Below are positions 58,888 through 64,000 of a stretch of 64,000 nt of DNA, one piece after another. Where the stretch lies: positions 1 to 64,000 of the forward strand of contig FODP01000032.1 of the NCBI GenBank assembly GCA_900110395.1, given 5' to 3'. The notes beneath the pieces are model-generated. The model did no database searches, was not told where the DNA came from, and was given only the letters and a program-made list of their open reading frames with translations. Every line of letters begins with the position of its first letter. The first letter of the stretch is position 1. Source of the DNA: Rhodospirillales bacterium URHD0017. GTDB lineage: Bacteria; Pseudomonadota; Alphaproteobacteria; Reyranellales; Reyranellaceae. The position numbers and the translations under genes were made by a program.

Positions 58888-60225
58888 ATGAAAGTTGCTG
58901 TCATCGGCGCCGGCGTTGCGGGTCTTGGCGCGGCGTGGCTGCTCAGCCGCGAGCACGAAGTCGTGATCTACGAGCGTGACAGCCGGTTCGGCGGCCATGC
59001 CTGCACGGTCGATGCGCCGGCCCTGGGTCGCAGCCAGCCGGTCGACGTCGGCTTCATCGTCTACAACGAGCGCAATTATCCCAACCTCGTCGCCCTGTTC
59101 GGCCATCTCGGCGTGCCGACCAAGCCGTCCGACATGTCGTTCGCGGTCAGCCTCGACGGTGGCCGCTTCGAATACGGCAGCTCCTTCGCCAGCTTCGTGG
59201 CGCAGCGGCGCAACATGGTGCGGCCGTCCTTCCTGCGCATGACGCACGACATCCTGCGCTTCAACCGCATGGCCCCGCGCCTGCTCGACAAGTGCGAGAA
59301 CCTCGACTTCACGATCGGCGACTTCGTTGACGAGGCGGGGCTCGGCCCGGCATTCCGCGACCGCTACCTGGTGCCGATGGCGTCCTGCATCTGGTCGACG
59401 CCGCTTGGCCGCATGCTCGACTACCCGGCGCAGACCTTCGTGCGCTTCTTCAACAACCACGGCCTGCTCGCCGTCGGCCCGCAGCTCGCCTGGCGCACAG
59501 TGCAGGGCGGCAGCCGCTCCTACGTCGAGCGCATCACCGCACCCCTGCGCCAGCAGGCGCGGCTCGCCACGCCGGCCGCCGCGATCCGCCGCGGCGACGA
59601 TGGCGTCCACGTACGCGACGCCTCCGGCCACTGGGACCGCTTCGACAAGGCGATCCTCGCCTGCCATGCCGACCAGGCCCTGGCCCTGCTGACCGACGCC
59701 GATGCTCGCGAACGCGACCTGCTCGGCCGCTTCGCCTATTCCTCGAACGAGGTCTGGCTGCATGCCGACGCAACGTTGATGCCGCGCCGCCGTTCGGTAT
59801 GGTCGAGCTGGAACTACGTGGCCGACAGCGAGGACCGCGACAGCCCCGTGAGCGTGACCTACTGGATGAACCGCCTGCAGGATCTGCCCGACAGCAAGCC
59901 GCTCTTCGTGTCGGTCAATCCCGGCCGCGCGCCGGCCAAGGCGCTGCAGCGCTTCACCTTCGAGCATCCGATGTACGATGCCGCCGCGATCCGCGCCCAG
60001 CGCACCCTGCATGCCATCCAGGGCATGCGCGACACCTTCTTCTGCGGCAGCTACTGCGGCTACGGCTTCCATGAGGATGCCCTGTCGGCCGGCCTCGACG
60101 TCGCCGAGCAGTTGGGCGTACGCCGGCCCTGGCGCAAGCCCGACGAGCATCGCCGCATCGGCGATCCGCCGCGCGTCGTGGCCGACCGGCCGATCGGCGC
60201 GTTCCCGCTGCCGGTGACGCCGTGA
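58888..60225 (+). CDS. FAD-dependent oxidoreductase (COG2907, amine-oxidase-like)
   Basis: A 445-residue flavoprotein. The Rossmann motif AVIGAGVAGLGAAWLLSREH is at the very N-terminus, followed by YERDSRFGGHACTVD and the substrate region VDVGFIVYNERNYPNLVALF. RFAYSSNEVWLHAD and FCGSYCGYGFHEDALSAGLD close the FAD site. COG2907 proteins occur with Cfa and DUF1365 and are thought to alter membrane lipids, for example unsaturated or methylated acyl chains, under photo-oxidative stress. ATG with AGAAGG upstream. Its stop overlaps the GTG start of DUF1365 (GTGA). Confidence 0.88.
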   Translation: MKVAVIGAGVAGLGAAWLLSREHEVVIYERDSRFGGHACTVDAPALGRSQPVDVGFIVYNERNYPNLVALFGHLGVPTKPSDMSFAVSLDGGRFEYGSSFASFVAQRRNMVRPSFLRMTHDILRFNRMAPRLLDKCENLDFTIGDFVDEAGLGPAFRDRYLVPMASCIWSTPLGRMLDYPAQTFVRFFNNHGLLAVGPQLAWRTVQGGSRSYVERITAPLRQQARLATPAAAIRRGDDGVHVRDASGHWDRFDKAILACHADQALALLTDADARERDLLGRFAYSSNEVWLHADATLMPRRRSVWSSWNYVADSEDRDSPVSVTYWMNRLQDLPDSKPLFVSVNPGRAPAKALQRFTFEHPMYDAAAIRAQRTLHAIQGMRDTFFCGSYCGYGFHEDALSAGLDVAEQLGVRRPWRKPDEHRRIGDPPRVVADRPIGAFPLPVTP

Positions 60226-61136
60226 GCGATTCCCCCGTCATCCCGAGCGGAGCCGAGCGCAGCGCGGCGCAGTCGAGGGACCTGCTCTTGTCGACGCGTC
60301 TACGAAAACAGGTCCCTCCGCTACGCCTCGCTGCGCTCGGCTCCGGTCGGGATGACGGGACTTTGGAGCCCAAGCCTGCCCACTCCATTATCGACGCCAC
60401 GGTGGTCCACCGTCGGCTGCGGCCGCGCGACAACGCCTTCCGCTATCGCGTCGCCTATCTCTGCTTCGGCCTGGATGAGCTCGAGAGCGCGGCCGGGCGC
60501 TGGCTGACGCTCGACCGGCGCGGCCTCGTATCGTTCCGTCGCGCCGACCATGGCGCGCGCGACGGCTCGGACCTGAAAGCCTGGCTGAAGCGCACCCTGA
60601 CCGAGCACGGCCTCGGCGACATCTGCGACGGCGATGTCGTGCTGATGACCCTGCCGCGCCTGCTGGGCTACGTCTTCAATCCGGTCAGCTTCTGGTTCTG
60701 CCGCGACCGATCGGGCGCCCTGCGCGCCGTGCTATGCGAGGTCAACAACACCTTCGGCGAGAGCCACTGCTACCTGGTCCACCACGACGACCGCCGGCCG
60801 ATCGAGCCTGACGCCTGGCTGGAGGGCCGCAAGGTCTTCCACGTCTCGCCCTTCCTGCCCGTCGAGGGCCGCTACCGCTTCCGGTTCCGGCTGGACGACG
60901 GTCGGGCCCATGTCGACGTGAACTACCACGACGCCCAGGGCCTGATGCTGGCGACCTCGGTCGGCGGCCGCCGCGAGGCCCTGACCGACGCCAGCGTGCT
61001 GCGGCGGTTCCTCGGCAACCCGACCATGACCCTGGCGGTCGTCGCCCGAATCCACTGGCAGGCCTTGCATCTCCTCTGCAAGCGGGCGAGATTTCACCGC
61101 AAGCCCGCTCCACCGGCGGAGCTGGTGACGCGCTGA
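60222..61136 (+). CDS. DUF1365 protein carrying an in-frame palindromic repeat
   Basis: A 304-residue DUF1365 protein; the family part starts at VVHRRLRPRDNAFRYRVAYL and includes LGYVFNPVSFWFCRD, EVNNTFGESHCYLV, FHVSPFLPVEGRYRFRF and a C-terminal IHWQALHLLCKRARFHRKP. The family always sits with COG2907 and Cfa and is presumed to act on lipids. The N-terminus is abnormal: after MSDS the next ~43 codons are a palindromic repeat, open in this frame. The GTG overlapping the upstream stop is the natural start; otherwise a GTG after the repeat (VVHRR) would be needed. Confidence 0.85.
   Translation: MSDSPVIPSGAERSAAQSRDLLLSTRLRKQVPPLRLAALGSGRDDGTLEPKPAHSIIDATVVHRRLRPRDNAFRYRVAYLCFGLDELESAAGRWLTLDRRGLVSFRRADHGARDGSDLKAWLKRTLTEHGLGDICDGDVVLMTLPRLLGYVFNPVSFWFCRDRSGALRAVLCEVNNTFGESHCYLVHHDDRRPIEPDAWLEGRKVFHVSPFLPVEGRYRFRFRLDDGRAHVDVNYHDAQGLMLATSVGGRREALTDASVLRRFLGNPTMTLAVVARIHWQALHLLCKRARFHRKPAPPAELVTR
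60234..60359. repeat. Long imperfect palindrome inside the DUF1365 gene
   Basis: Two ~51-base arms starting CCCGTCATCCCGAGCGGAGC, separated by 24 bases; six mismatches. It is of the CCCGTCATCCCGAGC...GAGGGACCT kind that occurs in many copies between genes of alphaproteobacteria. The element is open in the DUF1365 frame and spans a multiple of three bases. Confidence 0.82.
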
Positions 61137-61142
61137 GCCTGC

Positions 61143-62315
61143 ATGACGATCGCCGCCCGTCTTGTCCTGAAAGCCCTTGAACGCCTCTCGGTCGGGAGTC
61201 TCACCCTCCATCTTCCGGACGGCACGACCCACCGCTTCGGCAGCGACGGCGCCACGCCCCACGCCGATTTGCACGTCAGGGATTGGCTCTTCTTCCGCCG
61301 CGTCCTGGTCGATGGCGACATCGGCTTTGCCGAGGCCTACATGGAAGGCCTGTGCGATACGCCGGACCTCCCCGGCCTGATCGCGCTCCTGGCCGACAAC
61401 GAGAAGTCGCTGGGCCGCATGGCCCATACCAACACGCTGCACGACCTGGTGCTGAAATTCCTCCACTGGCAGCGCCGCAACTCGCGCAAGGGCTCGCGCA
61501 AGAACATCCACGCCCACTACGACCTCGGCAACGAGTTCTACCGGCTGTGGCTCGATCCCACGATGACCTACTCCTCGGCGCTGTTCGAAGGCACGGACGG
61601 CAAGCCGCTGGAGGCCGCGCAGACCGCCAAGTACGAGCGTATCCTCGAGCAGATCGGCGCCAAGCAGGGTGACAGCATCCTGGAGATCGGCTGCGGCTGG
61701 GGCGGCTTTGCCGAGACCGCGGCGCGCCGCGGCATGCGGGTCACCGGCGTCACGATCTCCCGGCAGCAGCTCGAGTATGCGCGCGCGCGGCTCGAGCGCG
61801 CCGGCCTCAGCGACCAGGTCGACTTGCAGTTCCGCGACTATCGCGACGTCGAGGGGCGCTACGACCACATCGTGTCGATCGAGATGATCGAGGCCGTGGG
61901 CGAGCGTTACTGGCCCGACTACTTCGCCGCGCTGAAGCGCCATGTCGTGCCGGGCGGCTCGGTCCTGGTGCAGGCGATCGTCATCGCCGACGACTTCTTC
62001 GACAGCTACCGCCGTCATCCGGATTTCATCCAGACCTATGTCTTCCCGGGCGGCATGCTGCTGTCGCCCACCAGCCTGCGCGAGCAGTGCCGCCAGGCCG
62101 GCCTGAAGGTGGCCGAGCTGTACAGTTTCGGCCGGGACTATGCGCGTACCCTGGAGACGTGGCTCGGTCGCTTCGACCGAGTCGCCGACCAGGTGGCGAA
62201 AATGGGCTTCGACGAGCGCTTTCAGCGGATGTGGCGCTATTACCTCGCCTACTGCGCCGCCGGCTTCTCGACCGGCCGTACGGACGTCTTGCAGGCCCAC
62301 TTCCGACATATATAA
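61143..62315 (+). CDS. cfa: Cyclopropane-fatty-acyl-phospholipid synthase family methyltransferase
   Basis: A 390-residue SAM-dependent methyltransferase acting on unsaturated acyl chains of membrane lipids. The lipid-binding N-terminal part includes HADLHVRDWLFFRRVLVDGD and ARKNIHAHYDLGNEFYRLWL; the SAM motif is ILEIGCGWGGFAETAARRG; YDHIVSIEMIEAVGERYWPD and VFPGGMLLSPTSLREQCRQA give the active-site region. In R. sphaeroides, relatives in such clusters methylate fatty acids that become furan fatty acids. Starts 6 bases after the DUF1365 stop. Confidence 0.9.
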   Translation: MTIAARLVLKALERLSVGSLTLHLPDGTTHRFGSDGATPHADLHVRDWLFFRRVLVDGDIGFAEAYMEGLCDTPDLPGLIALLADNEKSLGRMAHTNTLHDLVLKFLHWQRRNSRKGSRKNIHAHYDLGNEFYRLWLDPTMTYSSALFEGTDGKPLEAAQTAKYERILEQIGAKQGDSILEIGCGWGGFAETAARRGMRVTGVTISRQQLEYARARLERAGLSDQVDLQFRDYRDVEGRYDHIVSIEMIEAVGERYWPDYFAALKRHVVPGGSVLVQAIVIADDFFDSYRRHPDFIQTYVFPGGMLLSPTSLREQCRQAGLKVAELYSFGRDYARTLETWLGRFDRVADQVAKMGFDERFQRMWRYYLAYCAAGFSTGRTDVLQAHFRHI

Positions 62316-62371
62316 CTGTCACCAAGCAAGGCGCTGAAAGCGGCGCGAACAGGCAGGAAGGCAAAATTCGC

Positions 62372-63835
62372 GTGCATGCGCCTATGACGAGGACCGGATC
62401 GGCCGCCGCGTCCGTACGACTGACGTTCGGCCGCCTGATCGCCTACTCGACCAACCAGCTGCCGCTCAACATGGCGGCCCTGCCGGTGGTGCTGAACGTC
62501 AGCCACTTCTACGGCGAGGTCCTGAAGGTGCCGCTCGGCATCATGGGCCTGATCTTCATCGCCGCGCGCGTCATCGACGCCATCCAGGATCCGGTGATCG
62601 GCCTGATCAGCGACAAGTTCACCCATCGCGGCCCGCGCGGGCGGCTCACCTTCGTCGCGTTGTCGCTGCCGCTGTTGATCGGCGGCTTCTACATGCTGTT
62701 CCATCCGCCCGAGGCGCTGTTCGTGCAGTCGACACTGCTGGCGATCTGGCTGTTCGTGGCGCTGTTCATCGTCCATCTCGGCTATGCCGGCGTGTCGATC
62801 AGCTATCATGCGCACGGTGCGGAGCTCAGCGACGACTACAACGAGCGCACGCGCATCACGGTCGGCCGCGAGGTCTTCGGCCTGCTGGGCATGACCTTGG
62901 CCGTCGTGCTGCCGACCGTCTTCACGGCCAGGTTCGGCGACCACGCCGGCTACGTCTACATGGGCCTGGTCTTCATCCCGATCGCGCTGTTGTTCGCCCT
63001 GCCGACGCTGGTCTGGTCGCCGGCCTCGGTGCATCCCCCGGTCGTGCGCGAGAACCCGGAGATCCATGTCCGCTACTTCCGCGATTGGCTGGTGGGCCTG
63101 GCGCCGGCGCTGGCGCGGCCTACGCGGAATATGGAAAACAGCACCTCGCTCAAGACCCTGGTGCCGTTCTTCGCGCCCATGAAGAACCGCCTGTTCCGCC
63201 GCCTGCTGCTGGTCTTCATCATCAACGGCTCGGCGTTGGGCGTCGCCGTGTCGGTGATGCTGTTCTATGTCGAGCATGTGCTGAAGGGGAACAAGACGCA
63301 GGCCGGCATCATCCTGCTGGTCTATTTCGGCGCCGCCGCCTTGAGCGTGCCGATGTGGCTGATGCTGTCGCGCCGCTACACCAAGACCGTGGCCTGGTTC
63401 TTCGCCATGGTGATGACCGTGATCGCCATGTCGCTCGCGGTCTTCCTCGGCGCCGGCGACTTCGCGTGGTTCCTACCTATCGCCATCGTCACCGGGATCG
63501 GCATCGGCGCCGACTACGGCCTGCCGCCGTCGGTGCTGGCCGACATCATCAACTCGCCCGAAGGCAAGGACACGCAGGGCGACACCGGTGCCTACTTCGG
63601 CCTGTGGGCGCTGTCGACCAAGCTCGCGACGGCGATCGGCGCGGCGGGCTCGCTGCCGGTTGCCGCCCTTCTCGGCTTCAACCCCAGCCGTGGCCAATAC
63701 AGCAGCACGGCATTGATCTTCGTCTATATCGCCCTACCGGTAGCCATCAAGATCGCGGCGGCGCTGCTGATCTGGTCCATCCGCATCGAAGCCGAACGCG
63801 GCTCGGTGCGCGACGAGCTGATGGGGCGGGTCTAA
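62372..63835 (+). CDS. MFS transporter (GPH/MFS_2 type)
   Basis: A 487-residue polytopic protein with about twelve transmembrane helices. The N-terminus LIAYSTNQLPLNMAALPVVL and the loop DPVIGLISDKFTHRGPRGRL are typical of the glycoside-pentoside-hexuronide cation-symporter family; FIINGSALGVAVSVMLFYVE opens the second half. In photolyase/Cfa clusters the substrate is unknown and may be a lipid or its precursor. GTG 62372 has AGGAAGG ten bases upstream and is preferred; ATG 62384 lies too far from it. Last gene of the run. Confidence 0.87.
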   Translation: MHAPMTRTGSAAASVRLTFGRLIAYSTNQLPLNMAALPVVLNVSHFYGEVLKVPLGIMGLIFIAARVIDAIQDPVIGLISDKFTHRGPRGRLTFVALSLPLLIGGFYMLFHPPEALFVQSTLLAIWLFVALFIVHLGYAGVSISYHAHGAELSDDYNERTRITVGREVFGLLGMTLAVVLPTVFTARFGDHAGYVYMGLVFIPIALLFALPTLVWSPASVHPPVVRENPEIHVRYFRDWLVGLAPALARPTRNMENSTSLKTLVPFFAPMKNRLFRRLLLVFIINGSALGVAVSVMLFYVEHVLKGNKTQAGIILLVYFGAAALSVPMWLMLSRRYTKTVAWFFAMVMTVIAMSLAVFLGAGDFAWFLPIAIVTGIGIGADYGLPPSVLADIINSPEGKDTQGDTGAYFGLWALSTKLATAIGAAGSLPVAALLGFNPSRGQYSSTALIFVYIALPVAIKIAAALLIWSIRIEAERGSVRDELMGRV

Positions 63836-64000
63836 TTACCCCCTCTTTTCGTCGGCAGTAGCCTAAAGAGCGGCGGCGGCGTCCTGAATGCGCCGCCGAA
63901 ATCTTCGCCCGAAGACTCATCGAAGAACCTTGCCATGGTCACCAGTGACCTGCTCCCCTGAAACTCCCTCGTAGTAAGGTTGAGTCCGTTCTGAGGAGAA
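63832..64000 (-). other. Open minus-strand frame at the window edge, uncertain
   Basis: The minus strand is open from the window edge to a TAG overlapping the MFS stop: ...LTTREFQGSRSLVTMARFFD then ESSGEDFGGAFRTPPPLFRL and LLPTKRGGN. An internal ATG with GGGGAG upstream could give 34 residues. It might be the end of a gene starting outside the window, or chance. Nothing else is seen here. Confidence 0.25.

Overview
The window is GC-rich DNA with the gene content of a free-living alphaproteobacterium. Tripartite (Tct/TAXI) transporter parts, CaiB/BaiF CoA-transferase, HMG-CoA lyase-like enzyme, M81 (MlrC) peptidase, D-aminoacylase, alphaproteobacterial-type DksA, EipB and a photolyase/Cfa cluster fit Reyranella- or Bradyrhizobium-like bacteria. 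The genus is an inference from gene content only.

Layout. (1) 1-4605: chromosomal catabolic genes on the + strand (TctA end, HMG-CoA lyase-like enzyme, cupin, a ruined TAXI binding-protein gene, CaiB/BaiF, DUF6134, SCP2-like). (2) About 4575-37745: a ~33 kb integrated genomic island of visibly lower and uneven GC. Its integrase sits next to the right end. The island entered the 3' end of the SCP2-like gene and gave it a new 3' end; the displaced original end survives at 37745-37791, just before the alpha/beta hydrolase gene that once followed directly. (3) 37794-64000: chromosome again: globin/monooxygenase/glyoxalase operon, LysR, acyl-CoA synthetase operon, NadE, tRNA-Val, N-formylglutamate amidohydrolase, M81 peptidase and D-aminoacylase, DksA, a bufferin (copper-chelating RiPP) operon, MobA, PdeM, EipB, and a five-gene photolyase/FAD enzyme/DUF1365/Cfa/MFS run.

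The island's main cargo is a six-gene minus-strand operon (19712 to 5640): EVE-HNH nuclease, SNF2 helicase with DUF3883, DUF1156 DNA methylase, DUF3696 ATPase, PIN-like nuclease and HEPN-DUF499 ATPase. Helicase, methylase and DUF499 ATPase match the 'Hma' (helicase-methylase-ATPase) defence type. The modification-sensing EVE-HNH protein and the two RNase-like parts make it larger than the three-gene form. Further right are a CHAT-protease/metallo-beta-lactamase-fold gene pair with overlapping ends, a membrane-anchored alpha/beta hydrolase and a lone HEFGH metallopeptidase; these are defence or conflict candidates. Replication and transfer parts (primase-helicase, AlpA-like regulator, integrase) fill the right end.

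The island also holds much debris: a C-terminal BrxL (BREX) fragment, an IS630 transposase remnant, a shortened DUF3987 protein, a DUF5681 phage-type cluster, a broken gluconolactonase, a duplicated primase 3' end and a pseudogene at the left edge. This points to several rounds of gain and decay of defence modules in one spot.

Outside the island, the most notable items are a structured small-RNA candidate with a strong terminator (47534-47690), a palindromic repeat that lies in frame inside the DUF1365 coding region, and the bufA1-bufB-bufC cluster.
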